IMG/VR virus record: IMGVR_UViG_3300005613_003983
Location: 1 to 55,071 of that record
From: a virus
Strand: one strand, 5' to 3'
DNA: 55,071 nt
Positions 47,601 through 54,917 of this stretch are shown here, piece after piece (position 1 is the stretch's first letter; each line of letters begins with the position of its first letter). Under the pieces are notes generated by a model, which saw only the letters and a program-made list of their open reading frames with translations, was not told the origin of the DNA and ran no database searches. The position numbers and the translations under genes are program-made.

Positions 47601-48342
47601 TATGAAAAAGACAAGAAAGGTAATTCATCATAAGGATTTTGATAAAAGAAATAATGCCTCTGGGAATTTAGAAATAATGAGTTGGGATAATCATAGAGAA
47701 TTACATAATAAAGTTGGGAAAACAAATTTTAAAATGTTATGGAAAAAGCCAGAATTTAGAGAAATTTGTAAGAAAAATTCAAGTAGAATAGGTAAAATAA
47801 CTGGTCCAAGAAATATAACTAAATATAATAAATCTAAAGAGCGTATAGAAAAATTAAAAAGAATGAATTTATTTTCTCGGAATGGGACTAAAGTAATGAA
47901 TAAACTTTGGCAAGACTTAGAATTTAGAAAGAGACATAAAGAAAGGTTAATAGGAAGTAATAATCCATTTGCTAGAAAAGACATAACGTTGGCTAAAATA
48001 ATTTTTGTTGCTAAGAATGGTTTCTCGCAAAAGGAAATACTTGAAAAATTGCATTGTACACAAAAAGTATTACACAGAATATTAAGAGAAAATGAAATAT
48101 CAAAACATGAATTTGGGCAAAAATATTATAAAAGCAAGTATTATAACCAGAAATATTTTAACCATAAAATCATTAAGATTGAAAAAATAAAACCAACAAA
48201 AGTTTTTGATATGAAAGTTAAAAAATATCATAATTTTGCCTTATCAGCTGGAGTTTTTGTTCATAATAGTGATGCGGTCGCTGGAGTTTGTTTTCATGCG
48301 GCGCAAGGTACGCCGGGCAGAGGATTTAAGATAATTGGATAA
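44551..48342 (+). CDS. terL: Terminase large subunit containing two inteins
   Basis: 1263-aa precursor; 558 aa after removal of both inteins. ATPase: Walker A AGIGSGKSYVS, Walker B GAVIDEASFH, coupling motif TFIITSPRY. Nuclease: FIHIDLGLNKEGKGDCAGFA and, across the second intein, KDV + SDAVAGV. The first intein interrupts FDGWQ + SVDSVQ, a conserved site of large terminases. The enzyme packages DNA into the prohead. The N-terminus is read from the ATG at 44551, inside the upstream gene. Confidence 0.92.
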   Translation: MTNLIFSPQFEKFIKNANWKEMEILEFLAENPEYQYKPVGMREFLESPNFVTKQDSARPYNKELLIEIFDSGKNLEFFENLGKYEEVLYIAGIGSGKSYVSSMAITYIIYRLLCLRNPQKYFHFAKGTKIAFVNISKSFTQAKDVVFGEIKNRIDNNQWFQNFYPPDPRIKSKIRLPKNIFILPLGSNEESPLGYNIFGAVIDEASFHTSTKDKDYAEESYNQIKKRIRSRFFSKGKTFIITSPRYVYDFAEKKWEEEADNPKVFKRRTPLWEAIPEEMFCGQKFDLGKYVSKYKGKGVMIPIEYEDEFIKNPEKAMRDYGAQPSMSIQGFFNDPDIITSYANYKRKHPISPKTGDFYEWFYNLKSSESFDTDKRFIHIDLGLNKEGKGDCAGFAMGKFNGWIEQRSSLGKMEKKPKIFIDFMLQIKARPKDEIQFEEVRKLVYKLRDIGYNIHKITFDGWQSTLGSTKIKLLDGTNKRIDEIDKKTWIYSYDLKRKEIVPALCHPAIKTGVNKKVYEIILDNGEKLYFTPEHLFLMRDGSYKEVQELKPCNSIMPLYTDYLIRKNKTDTKPRRYEKILQPETNNWEMTHDMVARNIYGKKSKNNVVHHRNFNSEDNRPLNLEYQHYKNHLKMHKMLTQKANEIRWSKKGMREKQAQLMRERNKKFNLPSLLKSPTKEIAKKIALIIQDKWDNDKEYKIKMLKRPVYYGKNSPHYNRQVENELLLKICSSSNTLKEVRQRLELKNNLFIIRRLKSLGYKGFRDYKSQKNHKVVSVKFYKYEDVYDIEVPKYHNFALSAGIFVHNSVDSVQTLKSAGFNADFLSVDRKAEAYYTLKGALLDKRLDFYFYKPFIIELQQLEEIKGMKIDHPRGGSKDVCLAGNTKISLLNGKEVPIKKLVGKSKFEVYSVLPNGQIKIGKIENVVCTGLRKDIYRIWLDNNKHIDCTSNHPFLLRNGRYKRADKLKINDKLMPLYRKLSITNSKTALNGYEMIRQNNSGKWVFTHQLVAKDIFEFTYKNMKKTRKVIHHKDFDKRNNASGNLEIMSWDNHRELHNKVGKTNFKMLWKKPEFREICKKNSSRIGKITGPRNITKYNKSKERIEKLKRMNLFSRNGTKVMNKLWQDLEFRKRHKERLIGSNNPFARKDITLAKIIFVAKNGFSQKEILEKLHCTQKVLHRILRENEISKHEFGQKYYKSKYYNQKYFNHKIIKIEKIKPTKVFDMKVKKYHNFALSAGVFVHNSDAVAGVCFHAAQGTPGRGFKIIG
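45937..46962 (+). mobile_element. TerL intein 1 with HNH endonuclease
   Basis: 342 aa from STLGSTKIKLLDGTN to SAGIFVHN, followed by Ser. The first residue is Ser rather than Cys. Block B lies around LYFTPEHLFLM. The HNH core VVHHRNFNSEDNRPLNLEY and HLKMH lies in the middle. His-Asn end and +1 Ser are intact. Confidence 0.9.
47179..48267 (+). mobile_element. TerL intein 2 with HNH endonuclease
   Basis: 363 aa from CLAGNTKISLLNGKEVP to SAGVFVHN, followed by Ser. Block B DCTSNHPFLLRNG. HNH core VIHHKDFDKRNNASGNLEIM and NHRELH. It ends in KYHNFALSAGVFVHN, almost the same as intein 1, indicating a close relationship. It interrupts the RNase-H-like nuclease motif. Confidence 0.9.
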
Positions 48343-48345
48343 AAC

Positions 48346-48374
48346 TTGCTTTTTTTAAAAAAAGGTTGTATATT
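48346..48374 (+). promoter_or_regulatory. Possible promoter for the portal gene
   Basis: TTGCTT, 17-bp spacer ending AAAGGTTG, TATATT. The ATG at 48388 is 13 bp after the -10 box and has no Shine-Dalgarno, so the mRNA may be nearly leaderless. Confidence 0.5.
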
Positions 48375-48387
48375 TTTATTATAAACC

Positions 48388-50994
48388 ATGAAATTCCCAA
48401 AATTCTTAGAAAAAACCGTTTTAAATAGTGAAAATGTTAAAGAAAAGGTAGTTCAAACTAAGAATGATATTAAAAAAGAATTGGAAAGGGATTTAAAGAC
48501 ACAATATAATAAGGAAGTTGTCAAAGCGGTTAATAAAGCATTAGAGGTAGCAAAAAAAGATTGGTCTTTAGATACTGCTAAAGCATTAGATAATAGGTTT
48601 AAAAGGTCAAGAAAATATATTTCTACTTCTGGTTATGGTGTAGGAAAATTCTTGGCTAATGCTTATCAATCTGGTAAAAATTATAACACCTTATCTACTT
48701 TATTCTCTGATTCTCCTGGTTCAATACAAGCCGCTCAAAGAATTCGTGATGGTGTTTTAGGTAGTGGTTATGTAATTAAACCATCAATTGAAGGTAAGAA
48801 GGGAAGTAAAAAAGATTTAAAGAAATTAATCAGGTTTTTTGATGCTCCTAATCCCGATGATACCATTGAAACATTATTGGGTGTTTGTGTTGAAAATTAT
48901 TTAGCTTATGGGAATTTTTATTTAGAAAAAGTCCCCACAAAAAAAAGTGCAAAAAGAAAAATAAAACCAATGGAGGTTGCTGCTCTTTATAATCTTGACC
49001 CAGTAAAAATGACGATTTTGGTAGATGCTGCCAAAAAGAAAAAAGGTGTTTTAGAAAAAGTGGGGTATAAAAGAACAACAGAACAAAATAAAGCAGTAAT
49101 TTATAATTTAGATGAGATTTTTCAAACAAGAAGGCCGAATAGAAGAGCGGATTTATATGGTAGAGCGGTTTTAGAAGATAACACAGCGACTTTACAATTA
49201 CTTTTAAGAGCATTAACTTATAATATTAATATTTTGAGAAATGGTGGTCGTCCACCTATGCAATTAATACTTCCTGAAGATTCTACAGAAGCAGATGCGG
49301 ATTCTGTCTCTGCTTATTATGAAAAGAATTATATGGGTCCCCACAATGCAGGAAAAACATTAGTTACATTTAAGGGGGCAAAAGCAGAGGCTTTGGGTAT
49401 CACTCCTCAAGATATGGCTTATTTAGAGCTTCTTAGATATGGTTTAAGATTGGTTGTTGGACAATATGGTGTTCCTCTATTGCTTGTTGGTTTTCCAGAA
49501 GGAACAAATAGAGCTTGTTATTCAGCAGACACAGAAGTATTAACAGAGGATGGTTGGAAATATCATTGGGAAGTAGAAAAAGATGAAAAAATAGCAATTT
49601 TCAATCCTGATAATCAATCAGTTTTCTTTGAAAAACCAAAAAGTTTAGTTAAATATGAAGTATCTGAGCATCTAATCCATTTCCAAAATAAAAAAGGTGG
49701 AGATATTTTAGTTACTGAAGACCATACAATGTTTTGTAAGCAATCAAAAAGGGAATATAAAATTAAAAAAGCTAAGGAAATAGAACATCTAAAAAAAGTT
49801 ATAATGCCATCAGCTCCTCATATGTTTAAATCTCACTATGAACCTAAAGAGATGTTTAAAGTTGAGGCTGTTTATCACCAAAATCATAAAGCAAATGAAA
49901 AAGATATAAATATTCCAATGACTAACTGGTTGGCCTTTATTGGATTATATCTTTCTGAAGGTGGTTTATTTGTTAAAGGTGAACAAAGTTATAATTATGT
50001 GATTACTTTTGCTCAATCAGATATCGTTAATAAAACGAAAGGGGAAGCAATAGATGGATTGATTTCATCTTTGCCATTTAGTTTTGTAAGAAATGCTAAA
50101 AGTAAAGATGGATGCAGAAGATGGTCAATACATGATAAAAATCTATGGACATATTTAAAAAACAATTGTGGTGGATATTCTCATCAAAAGAGAATTCCTA
50201 GAGAATTAATGAATTTACCAAAAGAAGCTTCAAGAATTTTATTTGACTGGTTAATGCTTGGAGATGGAACAATTGATAAAAGAAATGGTAGAAATTCAGT
50301 AAGTTATGCTACTAACTCAAAACAATTAGCAGATGATGTTCAAGAAATAGCTTTTAAACTAGGATTAAATACAAAAATAGTTTCTAACATAGATAAAAGA
50401 GGCAATAGGAAAGAACTATTTAGGGTTTTAATGTCTAAAAAAGTAGAAAAACATTATTCTTCTGAAGATAATACAATTTCAAGGGAAATGTATGAAGGAG
50501 ATGTTTATTGTTTTTCAGTTTCAACTGGATTTTATGTAACTAGAAGAAATGGTTGTATTGCTTTACAAGGAAATACTGCTTCAGAGGCAAGGCGTTCTTT
50601 TTATCTAACCAATATTTACCCTTTAAGAAAACTTATTTCTCAAAAGATTACTAAAGAGATTATTCAACAAGGAATGGGTGTTGAGGGTTGGCGTTTAGAT
50701 TTTAAAACTGCAGGAATTGAAGAATCAGAATCATCTCGAAGAGACTTTATGATGGCTTGGACTAAAGGATTATATACATTTAATGAGGCAAGAATTGCAA
50801 TGGGATTATTACCGATTGACGAGGCTTGGGCTAATAAACATTATTTAGTCGGTAGTAAAAATGACTTTTTGTTATCAATTAAAGATGCTATTGGTAGAAA
50901 ACCAGAAGGAAATAATTCTGAAACGAAAAATCCAAAACCTGAAAGGGGTAAGGGAGAAGAAAATCCAGAAGAAGATGAATCTTCACATGATTAA
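48388..50994 (+). CDS. Phage portal protein containing an intein
   Basis: 868-aa precursor, 515 aa spliced. Helical N-terminus, then ISTSGYGVGKFLANAY, DSPGSIQAAQRIRDGVLGSG, ENYLAYGNFYLEKVP, LPEDSTEADADSVSAYYEKN, and across the intein EGTNRA + TASEARRSFYLTN, a typical portal signature. The portal forms the DNA entry channel and binds terminase. The C-terminus is acidic and disordered. Directly after terL, as usual. Confidence 0.88.
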   Translation: MKFPKFLEKTVLNSENVKEKVVQTKNDIKKELERDLKTQYNKEVVKAVNKALEVAKKDWSLDTAKALDNRFKRSRKYISTSGYGVGKFLANAYQSGKNYNTLSTLFSDSPGSIQAAQRIRDGVLGSGYVIKPSIEGKKGSKKDLKKLIRFFDAPNPDDTIETLLGVCVENYLAYGNFYLEKVPTKKSAKRKIKPMEVAALYNLDPVKMTILVDAAKKKKGVLEKVGYKRTTEQNKAVIYNLDEIFQTRRPNRRADLYGRAVLEDNTATLQLLLRALTYNINILRNGGRPPMQLILPEDSTEADADSVSAYYEKNYMGPHNAGKTLVTFKGAKAEALGITPQDMAYLELLRYGLRLVVGQYGVPLLLVGFPEGTNRACYSADTEVLTEDGWKYHWEVEKDEKIAIFNPDNQSVFFEKPKSLVKYEVSEHLIHFQNKKGGDILVTEDHTMFCKQSKREYKIKKAKEIEHLKKVIMPSAPHMFKSHYEPKEMFKVEAVYHQNHKANEKDINIPMTNWLAFIGLYLSEGGLFVKGEQSYNYVITFAQSDIVNKTKGEAIDGLISSLPFSFVRNAKSKDGCRRWSIHDKNLWTYLKNNCGGYSHQKRIPRELMNLPKEASRILFDWLMLGDGTIDKRNGRNSVSYATNSKQLADDVQEIAFKLGLNTKIVSNIDKRGNRKELFRVLMSKKVEKHYSSEDNTISREMYEGDVYCFSVSTGFYVTRRNGCIALQGNTASEARRSFYLTNIYPLRKLISQKITKEIIQQGMGVEGWRLDFKTAGIEESESSRRDFMMAWTKGLYTFNEARIAMGLLPIDEAWANKHYLVGSKNDFLLSIKDAIGRKPEGNNSETKNPKPERGKGEENPEEDESSHD
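49516..50574 (+). mobile_element. Portal intein with LAGLIDADG endonuclease
   Basis: 353 aa from CYSADTEVLTEDGWKY to GCIALQGN, followed by Thr. Block B LVTEDHTMFCK. LAGLIDADG motifs LAFIGLYLSEGGL and LFDWLMLGDGTID. The penultimate residue is Gly instead of the usual His, with +1 Thr; a few other inteins show this and still splice. Confidence 0.88.
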
Positions 50995-51003
50995 AAATAA
51001 AAT

Positions 51004-51032
51004 TTGACTTTTGAAGTAAAATAATGTATAAT
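51004..51032 (+). promoter_or_regulatory. Sigma70-type promoter, conserved family
   Basis: TTGACT, 17-bp spacer TTTGAAGTAAAATAATG, TATAAT. Almost the same as 14301 and 18553. Drives the gene at 51071, which has TTAGGAGGTG. Confidence 0.85.
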
Positions 51033-51070
51033 ATATAGTTAGAGGTTTAGTTAGGAGGTGAAGTAAAAAA

Positions 51071-51400
51071 ATGCAACAACCAAATGTGCCAAATCCAAAT
51101 CAGAGAATGGTTCGTGGTTTTATGAAGGTAAAATCTTTCATTTCCTCAGAAAATCCCTCACAAAAAGACTTAGAAGAATATGATAAAGGAATTAGTAATT
51201 TCTTTAAAACAATTGATAATCAAAAAAGATTCCTGAATGGAAGAAATTCTTATGCTGTTGGTAAAAAAGCGTACACCCTTGTTTGGTTTCTTGAAAAAAT
51301 TCCTGATGAACCAGTAACTAAACCATTTGGAAATAAAGTAAAACCAGTTAAACCAATTATAAATGACAAAGATTCTAACACCAAAAAAAAGGGAAATTAA
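51071..51400 (+). CDS. Protein of unknown function near the head genes
   Basis: 109 aa, MQQPNVPNPNQRMVRGFMKV...; contains EEYDKGISNFFKTIDNQKRF and a Pro/Lys-rich C-terminus. First gene after the promoter. Unknown. Confidence 0.6.
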   Translation: MQQPNVPNPNQRMVRGFMKVKSFISSENPSQKDLEEYDKGISNFFKTIDNQKRFLNGRNSYAVGKKAYTLVWFLEKIPDEPVTKPFGNKVKPVKPIINDKDSNTKKKGN

Positions 51401-51626
51401 TGAAACTGAAGAAGTAGTCTTGCCTTATGTCAAATGTGATATTTGTGGAAATTTTACCACAACGGGATTACATCAAATAAGGTTAAAAATGATAAAACCA
51501 GCCTATATGAAAAAGGTTGATGGTCAATGGAAAAGAATACCACCAGTAATGAAGAAAGTAGATGTTTATATGTGTACTAAGTGTGTAAAGGAAGGAAAAA
51601 AATGGCGAGGAACAAAACCAATATAA
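51363..51626 (+). CDS. Zinc-ribbon protein of unknown function
   Basis: 87 aa. CDICGNF ... CTKCVKEG, two CxxC pairs about 45 residues apart, separated by a basic beta-rich stretch. Overlaps the upstream gene by 38 bases. Unknown. Confidence 0.55.
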   Translation: MTKILTPKKREINETEEVVLPYVKCDICGNFTTTGLHQIRLKMIKPAYMKKVDGQWKRIPPVMKKVDVYMCTKCVKEGKKWRGTKPI

Positions 51627-51656
51627 ATAGACCTATTATAAATTTGATAATATAAC

Positions 51657-52010
51657 ATGGCAATAAAAAAAGTTGAATCAAAACCTAAAATACATTTACC
51701 TGATGGTTCTACTAAAGTGGCTGGTGAAAAGCAACAAAAACCATTGTTACAAATTACTTTACCTGCTCCACCAGAAGGAAATCTAAATTCTCCAGTACCT
51801 TATGGAAAACATAATTTATGTGCTCAAAAGAATTTTGAACAGGTGGCAAATATTGTTATGGCAATAATAAGCAATCAAAAGTTAATGGGACTTACTATTA
51901 CCAAATTCAGTAAAAAATTAAAGGAATTAGAAAAGAATGATAAAAAAATAATGAAAAATATAGGAGAATTATTAAAGGAAAATAAAAATGTCAAATCAAA
52001 TAATACTTAA
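51657..52010 (+). CDS. Protein of unknown function
   Basis: 117 aa. N-terminal half Pro/Lys-rich; LNSPVPYGKHNLCAQKNFEQ; C-terminal helix with KLKELEKNDKKIMKNIGELL. Overlaps the ClpP-like gene. Unknown. Confidence 0.55.
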   Translation: MAIKKVESKPKIHLPDGSTKVAGEKQQKPLLQITLPAPPEGNLNSPVPYGKHNLCAQKNFEQVANIVMAIISNQKLMGLTITKFSKKLKELEKNDKKIMKNIGELLKENKNVKSNNT

Positions 52011-52620
52011 TCAAGAACAGAAGTTAAGGATAGATGCTTTTAAAGATAGATTAAAGAAACGAGAAATTTGGATTAATGGTCTAATTAATAATTCTCTTGT
52101 AGAAATCCTCTATACAAATATAATAAATCTTCAAGAACAATCTAGTGAGCTTCCTATGGCAATTGTGATTAATTCTAATGGTGGAACTTTTCATGAGGCG
52201 GTGGTAGCAACAGATTTAATGGGAACAAGTCCTTGTCTTATCAGAACAGTAGCCTTAGCAAATGCTATTTCTGGAGGATTTATTCTTTTTATGGGGGGCA
52301 GTGTGAGAATTTGCCATGATTATACTAATTTAATGATGCACTCTGCTGGATTTGGAATTATGGATAAAGTTCCTGATATAGAAAGAAAAGTGAAGCATAT
52401 TAAATATTTTCAAGAAAAGTTAGCAAAATTTCTTTCCCAACAAACAGGAGGTAAAACAACTAAGGAATATTGGATAGAAATATTTGAAAGTGGAAAAGAT
52501 AAATGGTTTTCTATTGAAGAAGCATTAAAATTAGGAATAGTTCATAAAGTAGTTAAAAGAAAATCCATGATAGATTCAACATTTAATGTAACTGAACCTT
52601 ATATGTGGATATTAAAATGA
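51988..52620 (+). CDS. ClpP-like serine protease
   Basis: 210 aa. PMAIVINSNGGTFHEAV, the Ser site in LANAISGGFILFMGG, the His site in YTNLMMHSAGFGIMD, and the segment GKDKWFSIEEALKLGIVHKV (region of the third catalytic residue) identify a ClpP/Sppa-fold protease. In phages with this gene next to the portal it normally acts as prohead protease, maturing the capsid. No scaffold or capsid gene is visible in the window. Confidence 0.85.
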   Translation: MSNQIILNQEQKLRIDAFKDRLKKREIWINGLINNSLVEILYTNIINLQEQSSELPMAIVINSNGGTFHEAVVATDLMGTSPCLIRTVALANAISGGFILFMGGSVRICHDYTNLMMHSAGFGIMDKVPDIERKVKHIKYFQEKLAKFLSQQTGGKTTKEYWIEIFESGKDKWFSIEEALKLGIVHKVVKRKSMIDSTFNVTEPYMWILK

Positions 52621-52886
52621 AAAAAGCTGAATTAAAAGAGAAATTAATTAAAATATTATTAACTGAGAATATTCAAGCAACTTTCTCTGTTGCTAAAGCG
52701 ATTGATGAATTTATTAATGTAGATGTTGATAAAGAAATAACTAGAGCTAAAAAGGAAATGTTGGAGAAAGTAAAACAAGCTAGGTTTGAACTAGAAGGAA
52801 CGGAAGAAATGGTTAAACTTGATTTTATTCTTTACAAGATAGATGATTTAATCAAAGAACTAAACAATTATTTAAAAAATAACTGA
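52617..52886 (+). CDS. Small helical protein of unknown function
   Basis: 89 aa from the ATGA overlap with the protease gene. Coiled-coil-like; ends IDDLIKELNNYLKNN, a tail shared with the fragments around the HIT genes. Unknown. Confidence 0.55.
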   Translation: MKKAELKEKLIKILLTENIQATFSVAKAIDEFINVDVDKEITRAKKEMLEKVKQARFELEGTEEMVKLDFILYKIDDLIKELNNYLKNN

Positions 52887-52933
52887 GGGGTTTAATTATA
52901 GATTTGTTAAAAGAGGAAAATGAGGAAAAAATA
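52887..52933 (+). repeat. 47-bp direct repeat, copy 1
   Basis: Identical to 54139-54185. Here it is non-coding, directly after a stop codon; the second copy codes for the end of a HIT protein. Probably a fragment left by duplication. Confidence 0.9.
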
Positions 52934-53112
52934 TGAAGAAAATTGAAGAAGAAAAACGAATAATAAGTTATGTCATTGTTACAATGATTTTAATAATGTT
53001 ATTTTTGCTTTTTATTCTTATTACTTTATGGTTTGGTGGGAAAATAGCGTTAAGTGTAGTTATTGGATTAGCCCTTGTCTTTTTGTTCAACGCTTTATTA
53101 ATGCTTTATTAA
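52933..53112 (+). CDS. Small two-segment membrane protein
   Basis: 59 aa, MKKIEEEKRIISYVIVTMIL..., two membrane helices with a GG turn. Its start lies at the end of the 47-bp repeat, from which it gets GAGGAAAAA as a weak ribosome binding site. Unknown. Confidence 0.5.
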   Translation: MKKIEEEKRIISYVIVTMILIMLFLLFILITLWFGGKIALSVVIGLALVFLFNALLMLY

Positions 53113-53172
53113 ATGGTCTTGAAGAGAGAAGAAAATGAGGAAAATATAGATAATTATTTAAAAAATAACTGA
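53113..53172 (+). pseudogene. HIT-gene tail fragment
   Basis: ATGGTCTTG... encodes KREENEENIDNYLKNN, nearly the same as the end of the HIT protein at 53838 (KEENEEKIDNYLKNA). It ends just before the first HIT gene. Likely a remnant of a duplicated HIT gene. Confidence 0.5.
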
Positions 53173-53184
53173 GCGGTTAATAAA

Positions 53185-53841
53185 ATGAAAGAATGTTGTT
53201 TTTGTCATGATTTAGAAGGACATGCTGAAAATGTCAGGCAATTATTGCCAGAATTAGGAGCAAAACTAATAGTAGCAGAAACTCCTCATTTACTAGCTTT
53301 TGGTGAAGCCTATCCAGTAGTTGATGAACCTCATTATCTTATAATTCCAAGAGACCATTATCAGGCTTTTAGCCATTTACCAGAAGAATTTGGTCAGGAG
53401 ATGGACGGACTAGTTAAACACTTAGCCGATAGAGATTTTATAATGTTTGAGCATGGTGAGCTGGCTGATAAGGTTAAGGTTAGATCGGTTCTTCACGCCC
53501 ATACTCATTTAATTCCTACTAATAGAAATATGCTAGCACAAGTAGTAGAAAAAACTAGACAGGCGGGAGTAATACCGCAGTATGTTCATTTTGACGGTCT
53601 TTCTACAATTAAGCAATTAAATAGAGTAGTTGATGAAAATGGCTATTTTATGTTTAGACAAGGTGAGCATGGTTTTTTTGTGCCTGAGGCTGGTCATGAA
53701 TTACCATCACAGTTTTTCAGAAGAGTTATTGATGAGTTGACCGAACCAGAACAACCTTTTCTTGATTGGAAGGAATTGGATGATGAAAGTAAGATTATTT
53801 TTCAAAGAAGATTAACTAATTTAAAGGAGATTAAAAGATGA
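53185..53841 (+). CDS. HIT-family (histidine triad) protein, long form
   Basis: 218 aa. N-terminal CxFC zinc-like knuckle (CCFCHDLEG), AYPVVDEPHYLIIPRDHYQA, and the triad VLHAHTHLIPTN. Members hydrolyse or transfer nucleotides (AMP-lysine, Ap4A, RNA caps). A further 100 aa of C-terminal domain is not recognised. Adjacent to a second HIT gene and an RNA ligase, so a nucleotide- or RNA-end-processing role is plausible (inference). Confidence 0.75.
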   Translation: MKECCFCHDLEGHAENVRQLLPELGAKLIVAETPHLLAFGEAYPVVDEPHYLIIPRDHYQAFSHLPEEFGQEMDGLVKHLADRDFIMFEHGELADKVKVRSVLHAHTHLIPTNRNMLAQVVEKTRQAGVIPQYVHFDGLSTIKQLNRVVDENGYFMFRQGEHGFFVPEAGHELPSQFFRRVIDELTEPEQPFLDWKELDDESKIIFQRRLTNLKEIKR

Positions 53842-54209
53842 AATGCCCTTTTTGTGATTTAAAAAAACTAAAAGAAGAACATACTATTATTTTCAAGACA
53901 GAAAATTATATTTTCTTTAAGGATAAATTTCCTGTAGTTGAAGGTCATTGCCTTTTAATTCCTAAAAAGCACGTTAGAAAAGAAGAAGAATTGCCCGAAG
54001 GTTTTAAAGAATGTTCTATTAGAGCGTGGAGATGGGTGGAAAAACATTATTCTCAACCAGTTACTTTTGTCCACCCGCCTAAATTACAAAAGGTTTTTCA
54101 TTATCATAGACATTTTATTCCTTCAAAAAATTTCAAAAGGGGTTTAATTATAGATTTGTTAAAAGAGGAAAATGAGGAAAAAATAGACAATTATTTAAAA
54201 AATGCCTGA
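53838..54209 (+). CDS. HIT-family protein, short form
   Basis: 123 aa. CPFCDLKKLKEEHTIIFKTE, FPVVEGHCLLIPKKHVRKEE and the triad-like VFHYHRHFIPSKN. The third His of the triad is followed by Phe, as in some family members. ATGA overlap with the long form. The last 24 codons include the 47-bp repeat. Confidence 0.75.
   Translation: MKCPFCDLKKLKEEHTIIFKTENYIFFKDKFPVVEGHCLLIPKKHVRKEEELPEGFKECSIRAWRWVEKHYSQPVTFVHPPKLQKVFHYHRHFIPSKNFKRGLIIDLLKEENEEKIDNYLKNA
54139..54185 (+). repeat. 47-bp direct repeat, copy 2
   Basis: Exact copy of 52887-52933, here coding for part of RGLIIDLLKEENEEK. Confidence 0.9.
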
Positions 54210-54234
54210 GAGGTTAAAGGCATAGAAAGGGAAG

Positions 54235-54873
54235 ATGAAGAAATATCATAAAATTCAATCAGTTTATTTAAGAGACCCCGAAAATAAGTTTAGGACATTT
54301 TTAGATGGTCAATGGTCAAGGCCTGAACTTGGTTATTTAAAAGATAATGTTTGGGTTTGGACTGAAAAAATTGACGGAACAAACATTAGAATCATGTGGG
54401 ATGGTAAAAATATTATCTTTGGTGGCAAAACAGACAATGCTCAAATTCCCGCTTTTCTAGTCAATAGGCTTAACAAACTCTTTGAAGGAACTGCTAATAG
54501 AAAAAAAATGAAAGATATTTTTGGCGAGGAAGGCGAAGTTTGTCTTTATGGTGAAGGCTATGGAGCTAAAATTCAAAAAGGTGGTGGCAATTATATTCCT
54601 AATGGCCAGAACTTTATTTTATTTGATGTCAATATTGGAGGTATTTGGCTTGAAAGGAATAATGTAGAAGATATTGCTAATAAGTTTGAAATTAAAACTG
54701 TTCCTATTATTGGTAAGGGGGCACTAAAAGAAGCAATAGAATTAGTCAAAAAAGGCTTTGATTCAAAAGAGGGAAAGTTGATAGCAGAGGGATTAGTAAT
54801 ACGACCAGAAGTAGAATTGAAAGATAGACGAGGATATAGAATTATTACTAAAGTTAAACATAGAGATTTTTAA
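54235..54873 (+). CDS. RNA ligase, T4 Rnl2-like
   Basis: 212 aa. WTEKIDGTNIRIMWDGKNII (motif I, adenylated Lys, with the following Arg), FGGKTDNAQIP (motif Ia region), EVCLYGEGYGAKIQKGGG (motif III), IAEGLVIRPEVELKDRRG (motif IV) and IITKVKHRDF (motif V, KxK-like). All the core ligase motifs are present and the length matches a catalytic domain alone. It follows the HIT genes. Confidence 0.82.
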   Translation: MKKYHKIQSVYLRDPENKFRTFLDGQWSRPELGYLKDNVWVWTEKIDGTNIRIMWDGKNIIFGGKTDNAQIPAFLVNRLNKLFEGTANRKKMKDIFGEEGEVCLYGEGYGAKIQKGGGNYIPNGQNFILFDVNIGGIWLERNNVEDIANKFEIKTVPIIGKGALKEAIELVKKGFDSKEGKLIAEGLVIRPEVELKDRRGYRIITKVKHRDF

Positions 54874-54917
54874 ATGACTAACCTAATCCATTTATATTTT
54901 AAAGAAAGGAGTAATTC

